Source: Anaerolineae bacterium
GTDB taxonomy: Bacteria > Chloroflexota > Anaerolineae > Aggregatilineales > UBA3940
Direction of reading: 5' to 3'
Length of the DNA: 64,000 bases
Assembly (NCBI GenBank): GCA_016926985.1
Contig: JAFGNO010000093.1
Location: 1 to 64,000, forward strand
Part shown: one piece after another, positions 16,120-24,836 of the stretch
Numbering within the stretch: the first letter of the stretch is position 1
Layout of the letters: each line of letters starts with the position of its first letter
Program-made: the position numbers and the translations under genes
Notes under the pieces: generated by a model
Told to the model about the DNA's origin: nothing
Database searches by the model: none
The model's input: the letters and a program-made list of their open reading frames with translations, nothing else

Positions 16120-16999
16120 TATTATTCTGCACTATTAGAATATATTGGTGGTGAATATTAGGAACATATGCATAGGGATAACCATAAGGAAAAACTCGCT
16201 TATGGCGTTGATAGAGTATCGTGATCCCTTTTAGCTCAAACCCTCGACTTTCTAATTGCATCGCTAAATCAGCATGAAACATGTAATACTTCGATTTATG
16301 ACGGAAATCGCTTACTATGACGGCCATATACTTTTCTGGTTTTAGAACACGAATAGTGTCACCAAGAATTGCCGATAAATTTCTTAAGAATTCCTGATAA
16401 TCTTCAATATTTCCTAAATCTCTTTCATCATTACTATATCTGGTGTCCAATCCATTTGCTATGCGTTCTTGTCTTACTTTATGATCTTCCTTATGAAGAA
16501 TGTTCCAGTAAGGCGGACTTGTAACTACAAAATCGACAGTATTTTCCTCTACGGTATCCAACAAATCCCTTGCATCGCCAACGTAAATTTCCTGTTGATA
16601 CTGAGAGGGGAACATTGGGGCAATTTCATTACTTAATCTTTCCTTGGCTAACTCTGCATAATGTGGATTTAATTCAAAACCAATCCCACGCCGATTATTT
16701 ATCGCACATGCCTTTAATGTTGAGCCTACCCCGACAAAGGGGTCAAGAACTAATTGTCCCTCCTTGGTAAAGAATTTAATTAATCGACCGACATCAGTAA
16801 ACGAAAAAGGGGCAGGATGTTGTTTTTCAATTTTGGTATCTGGATGCTTTGCGCCTAACCCCTTTTGGTTCCATACAGAAATTGTTTCAACTATCCATTC
16901 TTTTGAAGGCAGGTCATTAAGCTTGTTTCGGGGATCAACTCCAGGCGATGGATCCTCAAAAGCGCTTTCTTGCTGATCGTGATTCTCAATTACTTCCAT
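16103..16999 (-). CDS. Second amino DNA methyltransferase
   Basis: 298 residues. Motif I (LDPFVGVGST, FVGVG at 88-92) and FELNPHY come before motif IV TSPPYWN (160-166), the reverse of the neighbour. A HPAPFSF segment (61-67) looks like motif X. A predicted TRD is not separate, which fits a compact enzyme. Two methyltransferases of different motif order in one operon usually mean an asymmetric recognition sequence, one enzyme per strand. It overlaps the HTH gene by 14 bases. Confidence 0.82.
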   Translation of the reverse strand: MEVIENHDQQESAFEDPSPGVDPRNKLNDLPSKEWIVETISVWNQKGLGAKHPDTKIEKQHPAPFSFTDVGRLIKFFTKEGQLVLDPFVGVGSTLKACAINNRRGIGFELNPHYAELAKERLSNEIAPMFPSQYQQEIYVGDARDLLDTVEENTVDFVVTSPPYWNILHKEDHKVRQERIANGLDTRYSNDERDLGNIEDYQEFLRNLSAILGDTIRVLKPEKYMAVIVSDFRHKSKYYMFHADLAMQLESRGFELKGITILYQRHKRVFPYGYPYAYVPNIHHQYILIVQNNNEKNQ

Positions 17000-17213
17000 A
17001 ATTTTCCAGAACCTCCAGGAGTTTATCCAACTCCCGCTTTTGATATAATCGATAGTTATTCAGCGGATGCCTGTATGAATTCAATTTCCCAGACTTATCC
17101 CAATTTCGAAGTGTAGACGAAGAGACACCTAAGTATTTAGCAGCTTCACTCACAGTTAGATATTCATTAAATTTTTTAATTCGCTGAGGCATGACACTGA
17201 ACCGTAAGATCAT
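16986..17213 (-). CDS. MerR-type HTH, probable R-M controller protein
   Basis: 75 residues (ATG 17192 would give 68). The helix-turn-helix YLTVSEAAKYLGVSSSTLRNW is followed by a wing and RLYQKRELDKLLEVL, as in MerR/excisionase-like proteins. It heads the leftward operon HTH-M2-M1 and overlaps M2. A GGTT-N4-AACC dyad between -35 and -10 of its promoter suggests autoregulation, as known for restriction controller proteins. An excisionase role is less likely so far from the integrase. Confidence 0.65.
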   Translation of the reverse strand: MILRFSVMPQRIKKFNEYLTVSEAAKYLGVSSSTLRNWDKSGKLNSYRHPLNNYRLYQKRELDKLLEVLENYGSN

Positions 17214-17251
17214 CTATGTCGTGTTAACATTATTAAGCATTGTCAATCAAT

Positions 17252-17280
17252 ACTATAGGTTGTTAAACCTTTTTTGTCAA
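17252..17280 (-). promoter_or_regulatory. Promoter/operator of the methyltransferase operon
   Basis: Minus strand TTGACA (17280-17275), 17 bp, TATAGT (17257-17252). The spacer holds GGTTTAACAACC, a short dyad well placed for a MerR-like regulator. Confidence 0.55.
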
Positions 17281-17334
17281 TTATTCCATTTTCACAACCT
17301 CAACATACAGTTTTATTTACTTGAAAACAAGTTC

Positions 17335-17523
17335 CTAATCCTTATTCCACAATATTGGAAATATTAAAGCCACAATAATCTCCTGCCAAAAAACTCCAAA
17401 CCACTGATTGCCCTTATACTTCTTACCATTACCTCCCCACATATTGCATAATCCGGCCAAGATCGACAACCGATTCAATATATGAATTAATCTAATTTTC
17501 ATACCATCAGTTGCCAAACTCAT
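17335..17523 (-). CDS. Possible small membrane protein
   Basis: 62 codons with a C-terminal hydrophobic stretch (EIIVALIFPILW). No clear ribosome site and no recognisable family. It lies in the AT-rich gap 17214-17675, which otherwise holds the two regulatory sites listed separately. Confidence 0.2.
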   Translation of the reverse strand: MSLATDGMKIRLIHILNRLSILAGLCNMWGGNGKKYKGNQWFGVFWQEIIVALIFPILWNKD

Positions 17524-17626
17524 CTAAGCCATATCCTTTTATCAAAACATAATTCCTTCCATTTCTACAGTTGACATATTACTAACTCACCTACGAATTT
17601 CAGAAAAGTGTGATATGATTATTTGT

Positions 17627-17638
17627 GAACATATGTTC
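17627..17638. promoter_or_regulatory. LexA-like palindrome
   Basis: GAACATATGTTC, a perfect 12-bp dyad that fits the Gram-positive SOS box core GAAC-N4-GTTC. It lies 38 nt before the start of the wHTH gene. It could also be an autoregulatory site. Confidence 0.4.
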
Positions 17639-17675
17639 AGAACAATTCCCATACAGAAAGGAACAAAAAACCATC

Positions 17676-18035
17676 ATGTACGAGTTAGTTAAGGAACCAC
17701 CAGAGCATGATTTTGGAGGAATTATTCTTACGGGAAGGGAACAATTAGTCCTGTACATTATCTGCTCCTCAAAACCCCAATATCCAACATACCGCGAAAT
17801 ACTTAAGCGCCTAAATCTCATAGTGCCATCCCGAGATGGAGGGAAAACAAAATATTCATCAACTCAACAGGTGGTTAGAGTTATTGATAAACTTCGTCTT
17901 AAGGGGCTTTTGGTTAATCCTGAGATCGAAAGGGAGCTGTTGAACACAGCCAGGAATATCATACCGACCAATTTAGGTGAAGAGCTTGCACCTCAAATTG
18001 AGGCAATATTACGGACCTTGCCAGCCCCGCTTTAG
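17676..18035 (+). CDS. Winged-helix DNA-binding protein
   Basis: 119 residues from ATG 17676, chosen for AGAAAGGA upstream; the longer start would read through the dyad at 17627. Residues 25-90 (REQLVLYIICSS, TYREILKRL, SSTQQVVRVIDKLRLKGLL) form a winged helix of the MarR/LexA-N-terminal-like type. The acidic tail is short. It is the last rightward gene of the island, followed by a bidirectional terminator. It is probably a transcription regulator; the target may be the dyad just upstream. Confidence 0.6.
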   Translation: MYELVKEPPEHDFGGIILTGREQLVLYIICSSKPQYPTYREILKRLNLIVPSRDGGKTKYSSTQQVVRVIDKLRLKGLLVNPEIERELLNTARNIIPTNLGEELAPQIEAILRTLPAPL

Positions 18036-18153
18036 AACTGAAATAAGTCTTCACATACACTATCTGTTGCTATCAAGTAATTATCGCGATTACCAGCATC
18101 TAGCTTAGCTATGAAAAACCGAATTCAATTGTCGTAAGCAGCATAATCAAATG

Positions 18154-18185
18154 AAAAATCACCCCAAACCCAAGGGGTGATTTTT
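18154..18185. terminator. Bidirectional terminator
   Basis: AAAAATCACCCC, short loop, GGGGTGATTTTTT. It ends the rightward wHTH gene and the leftward run from 18950. The remainder of 18036-18400 holds only a palindrome copy. Confidence 0.75.
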
Positions 18186-18256
18186 TCGTCACACCCCTCT
18201 ATACTGCATCTCAGAATGTGGTTATGCGTAGACCATATCTCCATACCAGAAGGTTC

Positions 18257-18272
18257 TATTCGACATCGAAAA
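18257..18272. repeat. Dispersed palindrome copy 4
   Basis: TATTCGACATCGAAAA; intergenic, downstream of the gene at 18401. Confidence 0.75.
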
Positions 18273-18400
18273 CTCACACCCCACGCGCCCCTTCTATCCA
18301 ATGGTCACCACAATAGTAAAAACCGACCGATTATCCACCTGCATACCATGCCTTTTCTTCCATCGCTTGCGATCGCGCCGGTCCGATTTGTCCCCATCCC

Positions 18401-18595
18401 TCACCTCACCCTGTCAATGATAGCCTTCACCACGCCACAAAGCACCGGAAGCAGAAACGCAGCCAACCAGATCCATTTCGCCCTGTCCAGGTTTTCTTTC
18501 GAAAAGAACACATATATCTCCGGATCGGTCTCCACAGTCAGGTCATCCATCATCGTCCAGCCTTCTTCCCCCCAGTCATCCCAGTCATCCCCCAT
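18401..18595 (-). CDS. Small acidic single-pass membrane protein
   Basis: 64 residues with GGAGGACG before the ATG. The N-terminus is rich in Asp and Trp (DDWDDWGEEGW), and residues 41-60 form one membrane segment (WIWLAAFLLPVLCGVV). It overlaps the upstream gene by 11 bases, so the two are coupled. No family recognised. Confidence 0.55.
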   Translation of the reverse strand: MGDDWDDWGEEGWTMMDDLTVETDPEIYVFFSKENLDRAKWIWLAAFLLPVLCGVVKAIIDRVR

Positions 18596-18950
18596 GCGCG
18601 TCCTCCGGTTTGGTGTGTTTGATCGAGAAGGTCATGCAGCCGAGCGGCTTCCCGTCCTCCCCACGCACCATACGCCCAGGACTGATGAGGTCCTCCCTGT
18701 CCGACGCATCCATCGTCATCTTCGATACGATATACAGGGTCTCCGGCGCAGGGTCCGGCAGATTGATCACATCCCCATAGATCGACCGCACCAGCGGTAC
18801 CAGCGTTTGTCCTACCGTCAGCTTGCCCACAGATACATCCATCTGATCCACCCTGGCGACCACGCCGGTTGGTGCAAATGTCCGCACGATTTCGCCGTCT
18901 GACGATACAACCGTAATTTCATGGGGTGTCAGATTGATCATTTTTATCAT
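18585..18950 (-). CDS. Conserved phage protein (MINLTPHE type)
   Basis: 121 residues from ATG 18950 (GGGAGA 6 nt upstream); 18941 is an alternative, and the longer frame has no ribosome site. The N-terminus MINLTPHEITVV and a central GVVARVDQ are typical of a widespread family of short phage/plasmid proteins of unknown function. Later residues form beta strands (TLYIVSKMTM). No catalytic residues are evident. 18951-19320 upstream shows no gene. Confidence 0.6.
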   Translation of the reverse strand: MIKMINLTPHEITVVSSDGEIVRTFAPTGVVARVDQMDVSVGKLTVGQTLVPLVRSIYGDVINLPDPAPETLYIVSKMTMDASDREDLISPGRMVRGEDGKPLGCMTFSIKHTKPEDAHGG

Positions 18951-19320
18951 TGGGTTTCTCCCTGATATCAGTTTATGGCTGAACAGCCAACTGCAAAAAT
19001 TGGGTACTATTCTTTTCATGTAGCACCTTTACAGTGAAAAGGTTCAAAATGGTAGACCTCATTTCAATAGGGCGTCTATCGTAGAAAAAATAATCCGCAC
19101 AGATTTTGGATAGTTAAGAGGAGAAAGTCACGGCAGCGCTTGCCAAAGCAGCACCTGCCCGTATACAACAAGAAACATGGATGAGCTGGATAAGCAGGGT
19201 GATATTGTGAATCCACACCGCAATTCGGGTTCTAAATCCCCTGATGAAACACTGTTGGATGGGAATAGGCAGCCGATACTATAGGCGTAATCTTATCGAA
19301 AATGAAGTTGTCAGTCTCAT

Positions 19321-20601
19321 TTATTCCTGAGTTACATTACCATCTTCAGAAACCCATAGAAAGCTAAAATTGGCAGCTATTTTGAACCATTGAATCTCCT
19401 GCTTCAATCTGTGATAAGTAGGGAAGTCGGGGAGAGCTACAAAGAGGACCGCTCTACTGTTTTCCTGACGATATCGTATCATGTCATACACTGCAGCCTT
19501 AAACCAGTGTCGTGCTTGGGGAGCTAACCTGGTTCTGACAGTTCCTTTTGGGTAACCCTTCACGGTCACCCAGGCGTTTTGCTCATCAAACACTGCTTCT
19601 ATATCTTTTCCTCTTTGTCGTGATCTGGTATCGGCTACTGACCGGATGGTGTATTCATTCAAGACCAGATACTCGACGATGCGAGACTGGATATTACCTT
19701 CCCAGAACCACGGTTCTTTTTCAGAATCGCATGAATAATTGGCCGTCTCAATTTTCGTTGTATCTCCGATCCAAAAATTAAGAATTTTTCCCTCTCTCTT
19801 TTCGCGCTTAACTAATCCTTCTTTAGCTAGATCACGACAGATTGAATTTGCTTGCTGTCGAAAGTTAAACCCCAGGTTTAAGGCAAGTTGATCATCATCA
19901 AGTCCACCTGAATGGGATTGGAGATGCTCAATTACTCGCTCTCGTTGTTTCATCATCAGCTCCTTATCTACAGATTCGGTTGTGATTTTTCCGTTCTCAT
20001 CTATCCACTTGAAGCAAACGAAGGGTATGTTAAGAAAGGCTCTTCTCAATAATGAATACCTGCGCCACGCTTCGCAATCAGGTAATGCAATAAAACCAAC
20101 AGGAGATGAGTGAGAGAGAAAAGAATTGTTATATAAGTCGGAGATGCAATCGAATATTTCAACTACTTCAAACATACTATCAATCTGACATCCATGCTTT
20201 TCATTCGATGAATCTAGGTTATCCACCCTAAACCCACGGTTTAGTTTACAGCCAACCACAAAGACTTCAAAATAAGGTATTCTTGAAGAACCAACAATCA
20301 TACGGTATATTGGAAAACTGGCAGGTTGCCAAAAATCAGTTACCTGGTATCCGTTTTCCAAGAAAGAGAGCCTTAGTCTATTACGCAAACCTCCGACAGA
20401 ATACCATAGGGGATTATGCAGATCCCCACTCCAATAGTACCTGATTCCAGAACTGTGAACCTCATGATGAATGTACTCTGGGTCTAATTTTTCAATATAC
20501 ATCCTCGCAGCCACTGAGGATATATTGAATTCCTCAGCAATTTGATCTGCATCAAATCCGCCATATATATTCTGTATGCGATTTTTAATTTTTTCTAACA
20601 T
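19321..20601 (-). CDS. Duplicated winged-helix plus PD-(D/E)XK-like protein
   Basis: 426 residues built from two similar halves. Each starts with an HTH (about 15-40 and 222-265) and continues with a nuclease-like domain ending in FKWIDENGKIT (near 205) or FLWVSEDGNVT (C-terminus). The second half keeps a possible active site, GKDIEAVFDEQ followed by AWVTVKGYPKG (D...xVK). The first half has lost it. Composition is AT-richer than the flanking phage genes. It may be a restriction-like defence factor or a DNA-binding regulator; no precise family is recognised. Confidence 0.55.
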   Translation of the reverse strand: MLEKIKNRIQNIYGGFDADQIAEEFNISSVAARMYIEKLDPEYIHHEVHSSGIRYYWSGDLHNPLWYSVGGLRNRLRLSFLENGYQVTDFWQPASFPIYRMIVGSSRIPYFEVFVVGCKLNRGFRVDNLDSSNEKHGCQIDSMFEVVEIFDCISDLYNNSFLSHSSPVGFIALPDCEAWRRYSLLRRAFLNIPFVCFKWIDENGKITTESVDKELMMKQRERVIEHLQSHSGGLDDDQLALNLGFNFRQQANSICRDLAKEGLVKREKREGKILNFWIGDTTKIETANYSCDSEKEPWFWEGNIQSRIVEYLVLNEYTIRSVADTRSRQRGKDIEAVFDEQNAWVTVKGYPKGTVRTRLAPQARHWFKAAVYDMIRYRQENSRAVLFVALPDFPTYHRLKQEIQWFKIAANFSFLWVSEDGNVTQE

Positions 20602-20967
20602 GAGAGAATACCTTCAATACTAAATATTCTTTCAAATCAAAATCCCACGTCGACTAGAATTTAGCATGCCTCAATTTTTCCTAATAAAACTAACGGTTGT
20701 AGCTGAACCCAAAAAACGTAACTTGGTATTGTTCCCTCCAAATGTATCACTTTTTATTAATCCGTCCTATAAAAACGGAGGTTTGAAGGGATTTTTTCAG
20801 CGTAACCCAAATCTCAAATAACGGGCTTAAACACGAAAAGGGTCGTAAGGCAGACTTCCTTTATCCATTTCTTGATGAGGGTTCCATTCAGAAAGCTCTA
20901 CCACACTTCTCGCTGTTTCTGCAGAAAAGCTCATGGTTACGGATACCTGGAAACATGGTTCACTTCC
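20602..20967. other. Gene-free stretch
   Basis: No supported open frame. The left part is AT-rich and probably holds the promoter of the leftward gene ending at 19321, but no clear consensus was found. Confidence 0.4.
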
Positions 20968-21261
20968 TCAGAACGGAATGGGCAGGCAATAGGCTTCCGC
21001 GATGGCCTTCTCGGAGCTGATCCCTTTCCGGTCTCCCAGCCGGCACACTTCCAGGATCAGACAATACAAATCGTCGGTATCCTGGACATGCTCCATCAGC
21101 TCGTGCAGGGTGAATTTGCCCATGCTGCAGGGTTCCGGCGAATGGCTGTGACACTCCGGGCAAAGACCCTGCGAAGCGATGGGATAGACGGTTCCGCATG
21201 TGCACTGGGTCATGAACGGTTCCCCGGCGCAGTAGTGCTCGTAGTCTGTTGTGTATTTCAT
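20968..21261 (-). CDS. Zinc-ribbon-like phage protein
   Basis: 97 residues from ATG 21261 (AGGAGA 5 nt upstream). CTCGTVYPI and CPECHSHSPEPC give two CxC/CxxC knuckles in the first half; the second half is helical and acidic (HELMEHVQDTDDLYCLILEV). Similar small zinc proteins are common in phage early regions. No enzyme motif. It is downstream of a leader hairpin at 21307-21331. Confidence 0.6.
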   Translation of the reverse strand: MKYTTDYEHYCAGEPFMTQCTCGTVYPIASQGLCPECHSHSPEPCSMGKFTLHELMEHVQDTDDLYCLILEVCRLGDRKGISSEKAIAEAYCLPIPF

Positions 21262-21306
21262 GGTGTCTCCTGTTGTCATCCGGATCTGTCTCCTGAATTT
21301 GCAATA

Positions 21307-21331
21307 CGGCGCCCCTGCAGCTGAGGGGTGC
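21307..21331 (-). promoter_or_regulatory. Leader hairpin next to palindrome copy 5
   Basis: GGCGCCCCT, loop of seven, AGGGGTGCC, 46 nt before the start at 21261 and directly beside the palindrome at 21333. Confidence 0.4.
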
Positions 21332-21332
21332 C

Positions 21333-21348
21333 TTTTCGACGTTGAAAA
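21333..21348. repeat. Dispersed palindrome copy 5
   Basis: TTTTCGACGTTGAAAA, one mismatch; intergenic between the genes at 20968 and 21360. Confidence 0.85.
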
Positions 21349-21359
21349 CGGACGCCGGG

Positions 21360-21827
21360 CTAGTTATCAAAATCCATCACAATACGCACATGCGCCGGAT
21401 CAGGAGAGAGCTTCTTCAAAGCCTCCAGCTCCGTGAAGTACAAGGACCCAAGGGTCTCTGCCAGGCTGGTCCCGTCCGGCAGGGTCCTGGTGTAGTCCAC
21501 AGCCAGCAGGTCCGCCAGGGTCATCCAGTTCAGCGAATGGCTGATGACGCTGGGCCACCAGTTGGCGTACATCGACCGGAAGGAGCTGTCGTCGGGGACA
21601 AACAGTTTGCTGGGGAAAAGCCGGGGTGCAGCGCCGCGGCTTTCGACACCGAACAGGGCAAACATGTCATAGTTGCGCCACCAGAAAACCGCGCAGTCAA
21701 TGGCTTCGAACGGCTCCAGGCCCTCCACCCTGCGCTGGTGATAATGGGTACCGGGAATGGGCTCCACCACACACTGCCAGTCTCCGCCGGTTTTCACTTC
21801 AACAAATGCATGAATATCACAGCCCAT
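21360..21827 (-). CDS. Conserved phage protein (MGCDIHAF type)
   Basis: 155 residues from ATG 21827 (GGAGGG site). The start MGCDIHAFVEVK and the later RNYDMFALFGVESRG are hallmarks of a conserved phage/plasmid family of unknown function whose members share an invariant Cys-Asp-x-His. The invariant residues look metal-binding or catalytic, but no activity is established. It lies 31 bases from RNase H, in the same leftward run. Confidence 0.7.
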   Translation of the reverse strand: MGCDIHAFVEVKTGGDWQCVVEPIPGTHYHQRRVEGLEPFEAIDCAVFWWRNYDMFALFGVESRGAAPRLFPSKLFVPDDSSFRSMYANWWPSVISHSLNWMTLADLLAVDYTRTLPDGTSLAETLGSLYFTELEALKKLSPDPAHVRIVMDFDN

Positions 21828-21858
21828 TGTTCCCTCCTGGTTGATTGATGAGAACCTT

Positions 21859-22347
21859 TCACCTTGGGGTGTATCCGCGATCCTCTGGCAGGTTGTCACC
21901 CCTTGCTGCTGTTCGGGACAGGCTGTCGCACAGCTCATTGAAGGCGTTCCCGTCATGACCTCGAACCCATTGGAAACGGACGGTCCGATCCTCCACCCGT
22001 TTCAGAAGCTGCTCCCACAGATCCCGGTTTTTCACGGGACGGTAGCCACTCTTCTTCCAGCCTTTGCTCTGCCAGCGCCGGACCCAATCCTTTTCAAAGG
22101 CATGTACCAGCAGCTGGCTATCTGTATGCAGCGCAACTTCCTCCCCAACGGGAACCAGATCCAGCGCCCTGATTGCAGCCATGATTTCCATGCGGTTGTT
22201 GGTTGTCATGCGATAGCCCTGGAACAGACGTGCAACTTCCCTGCTGACGGTGTTCCCATCCTGGTTGTATTCTTCGAACAGGATGGCAGCATATCCGCCG
22301 GGGCCCGGATTGCCCAGGCTGCTTCCATCGGTATAGATCGTATACAT
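21859..22347 (-). CDS. rnhA: Ribonuclease HI
   Basis: 162 residues from ATG 22347 (GGAGG site). The RNase H catalytic set is present: Asp7 (YTDGSSLGNPGPGGYA), Glu54 (NNRMEIMAA), Asp76 (LHTDSQ) and a late Asp after VRGHDGNAFNELCD. Length matches the bacterial enzyme (about 155 residues). It should remove RNA primers or R-loops during phage DNA replication, together with the primase and SSB encoded nearby. Confidence 0.92.
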   Translation of the reverse strand: MYTIYTDGSSLGNPGPGGYAAILFEEYNQDGNTVSREVARLFQGYRMTTNNRMEIMAAIRALDLVPVGEEVALHTDSQLLVHAFEKDWVRRWQSKGWKKSGYRPVKNRDLWEQLLKRVEDRTVRFQWVRGHDGNAFNELCDSLSRTAARGDNLPEDRGYTPR

Positions 22348-22501
22348 GTCAATCCTCCAATCCTTGAAGATGGCGTCCATCCTGTGAACGCAAGACAGGC
22401 ATGCCGGAAGGCACCCTGGAAGCTGCCTATCCGTTCTGCGGGCAGGTTGAGGTACTGGTGGAATACGCAGGCAGAGGATGCCTGCAAAGCCAGGGCGCTC
22501 C

Positions 22502-22517
22502 TTTTCGACGTCGAAAT
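22502..22517. repeat. Dispersed palindrome copy 6
   Basis: TTTTCGACGTCGAAAT, one mismatch; in the gene-free spacer, next to an imperfect hairpin. Confidence 0.88.
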
Positions 22518-23018
22518 CTGCGCCGGTTCACAGCCTGGGCCCGTAGAGAGAGAGGACAGACTGCAACCCGGTTGCCCCCCTGCTCCCTCCGGGTGCCTGT
22601 TCCAGCTCCTTTGGATGCCTTCCGGCCTGATCCCAAGAAGAAGCAAGGCGCCCGTCCTGTCCCTCCCAAACCCATAGAAAGGAACGTGCCCGGCTCCCGG
22701 CTGAGCCGGAAGACCGCAGGGAGGGGAGCGATCTCGATCGCAGTGCCAGCCCACCGGGAGACCGCTTCCACGTCGTGATCCATTCCGTCCCGGCTCCACA
22801 TGGATGTCAAACGTACCACGCCTCCCCTTCCCCGCAACGCCGTCTGCGGGTCCCAAAGGGTTCCCGTAGAGGGCTGGCAGGGCCGGTGAAGACAGCACCA
22901 GGGTGTATGACATGGCGTCCGCCCCACCCGGCAGTCCCGATCGTCCTAACCACCTTACTCCCCTGCCTACGCCCGGTTTTGCGGGACTAGACTGCACGGT
23001 TCCCATATTGGGATGTCC

Positions 23019-23034
23019 TTTTCGGCGTCGAAAA
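23019..23034. repeat. Dispersed palindrome copy 7
   Basis: TTTTCGGCGTCGAAAA, in the gene-free spacer, right after a TCCCA/TGGGA hairpin. Confidence 0.88.
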
Positions 23035-23142
23035 CGGGGAGGGGTGTGGGGAGACTGTCCACCCAGGGACCTTATCCGGCGTATTCGAGCGGGTGCCCTG
23101 CAAAAGCGGCTCACTCCACCATGGGGACGAGCGAGACGCCAC

Positions 23143-23178
23143 AAAAAGGGGGGAGACCGCACCTGTGTGCGGTCTCCC
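23143..23178 (-). terminator. Terminator of the 483-residue gene
   Basis: Minus strand GGAGACCGCA, loop of six, TGCGGTCTCC, CCCC, TTTTT, starting 7 nt after the stop at 23185. Confidence 0.85.
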
Positions 23179-23184
23179 TGCGGA

Positions 23185-24636
23185 TCACAGGACGGTGAGC
23201 AGCTCGGAGCCCCAGCCTCTGGACTGGAGCAGTTCGACCAGCTTTCCGCGTTTGTCCTGGCTGAGCCTGAAGCCTTCATTCTGTGCGATCAGTCCGGCCA
23301 CCCGGTAGGTCACGACCCGGTCGGCGTCTCCGTGTTTGATGCGCAGTCCATGCGGAAGGACGCCGGTGATCTCTTTGGACTGGGAAGAGGCGATCTCCCC
23401 GGCGGCACGGGCGGCCACGTAGAAAGCCCGGCCTGCCGTCTTGCGGTCAGCGCCGTGCATCTTTGCCTGGAGGTAGGCTTCGTAGCCAGCTTTGGAGGTG
23501 CGCGATCGCCAGAACTCCCAGGCAAGGTCGGTCGCGGACTTCTTTCCGTCATCCGTACTGTACAGCGGTGCGCCGGCCAGGACAGCCTGGATGTAACCTT
23601 CGACCCAGTAGCGGGAACGGACGACAGAGGTGTCGTCAACGTCCATCGTGTCAAGATACTCCCGGAGCATGGCATCGGCGGTATCCGCGATCTCCTGCTG
23701 CCGGGGTTCGCCCAGATGGACACCGGGGCGCCCATCCCGATCGAGGTCGAGATCCTCCAGGATTTCATCCACCGTCAGACCATTGGAACAGAGGATCTGG
23801 GCCCCGTTTTCGACATCGAAACAGAACCCGTGCTGAAACCGGGAGAACATTTCAGCGATATCTTCCGGCTCATACTTCCAGACCATGGACTGCAGAGACG
23901 CAAGGAACTGTTCAGCTTCCGCTGAGTTTTGTACCCTGCGCCGGATACGCGGGATCTCATAGGGAAACCCCATCTTGCCGACACGGGACCGTGCGTGTTC
24001 AATCTCCTGATCGATCCTGCGCCGGAGCGCCTGCACATCCGCACGCATCTCGATCCCGAGATCCGCAATCTGGGAGGTGTATTCAGGAAGCAGGCTCTCC
24101 GGCAGGTAGCCGCGATCATCATCGGGTAAGAAGTCATCGTCCTCGCTGCCGATATAGTCCCGGTTGGCAGCGATGAATTGTGCGTTGAGTTCATCGGTTG
24201 GATATGGCCGGCGTTCATACAGGTAGCGGGTCCAGTCCGAGACCGGGAGAGACTGCCGGTTCTTCCTGCGAATATCCGGGTCATCCAGTTCGTCCTCAAT
24301 CTCCTGTTCATCGTCAATCAGCTCCCCGGTGTAGCTGTCCAGCCAGCGCCGCTCCTCCACCTCAGACAAGGGTCCCGTTTGCTGATAGGTAAGGGTCCGC
24401 ACAGCCTGCTGCAAAGCCATCGTATGCAGCGGCTGGACCACGCGGGTCTGTCGCAGCAGGGGCAGATGCTTGCGGGCCAGGTCCGCCCAGGTCGCCTCAA
24501 TCAGGCCGGCTTTTTTGTCAGCGATATCCTGCCGGGCATGGATCAGCGCCGCGGGTTCCAGCATGATCCCGGTCCTGTCTTCAGAGTGGTACGGAAGGCT
24601 GATCGCAGTCCGGGTTCCATCCATTTTCTCAGTCAT
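23185..24636 (-). CDS. Large early phage protein of unknown function
   Basis: 483 residues from ATG 24636 (GGGAGAG site); the longer frame upstream overlaps terminators. The sequence is highly charged and mostly helical, with very acidic stretches (DDEQEIEDELDD at 136-147, EDDDFLPDDDRG near 193) and a C-terminal region with LAWEFWRSRTSKAGYEAYLQAK. No nucleotide-binding or nuclease motif is seen. Palindrome copy 8 lies inside, read as CFDVEN. It has its own terminator and sits between rnhA and ssb, so replication or host takeover is possible. Confidence 0.6.
   Translation of the reverse strand: MTEKMDGTRTAISLPYHSEDRTGIMLEPAALIHARQDIADKKAGLIEATWADLARKHLPLLRQTRVVQPLHTMALQQAVRTLTYQQTGPLSEVEERRWLDSYTGELIDDEQEIEDELDDPDIRRKNRQSLPVSDWTRYLYERRPYPTDELNAQFIAANRDYIGSEDDDFLPDDDRGYLPESLLPEYTSQIADLGIEMRADVQALRRRIDQEIEHARSRVGKMGFPYEIPRIRRRVQNSAEAEQFLASLQSMVWKYEPEDIAEMFSRFQHGFCFDVENGAQILCSNGLTVDEILEDLDLDRDGRPGVHLGEPRQQEIADTADAMLREYLDTMDVDDTSVVRSRYWVEGYIQAVLAGAPLYSTDDGKKSATDLAWEFWRSRTSKAGYEAYLQAKMHGADRKTAGRAFYVAARAAGEIASSQSKEITGVLPHGLRIKHGDADRVVTYRVAGLIAQNEGFRLSQDKRGKLVELLQSRGWGSELLTVL
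23807..23822. repeat. Dispersed palindrome copy 8
   Basis: TTTTCGACATCGAAAC, inside the gene at 23185-24636. Confidence 0.85.
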
Positions 24637-24836
24637 TTTGGCTTCTCTCCCTTTCAGAAAGTGCTCACTCAGCCATGGACGCGAGGGGGTCTGTCTGCAC
24701 GCGGAGGAAGGCGCGATCCGGTTTCTTGGAACCGAAAGCCTGCATGCATACAGTGGCCCGCAAGATCCCATTTCTTGGGACCTGGGTTGCATCTCCCCTC
24801 ACCGTGTGGTTCATCGCCTGGCCCTTTCGGAGGCTG

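Larger units (their letters stand above)
22348..23184 (-). other. Long GC-rich spacer with two palindromes
   Basis: About 840 bases with no convincing gene. Open frames exist in several phases only because of high GC; none has a plausible start or protein-like sequence. It holds the palindrome copies at 22502 and 23019, a short TGCC-GGAA-GGCA hairpin (22402-22413) 55 nt before rnhA, and the terminator at 23143. It is a candidate site for an origin, a non-coding RNA or a regulatory region. Confidence 0.5.

Noticed and set aside
22206..23279. 357-codon leftward frame through the spacer after rnhA
   Set aside because: Composition is Pro/Arg/Gly/Ser of a GC-rich non-coding read; it runs into rnhA in another frame and has no start signal.
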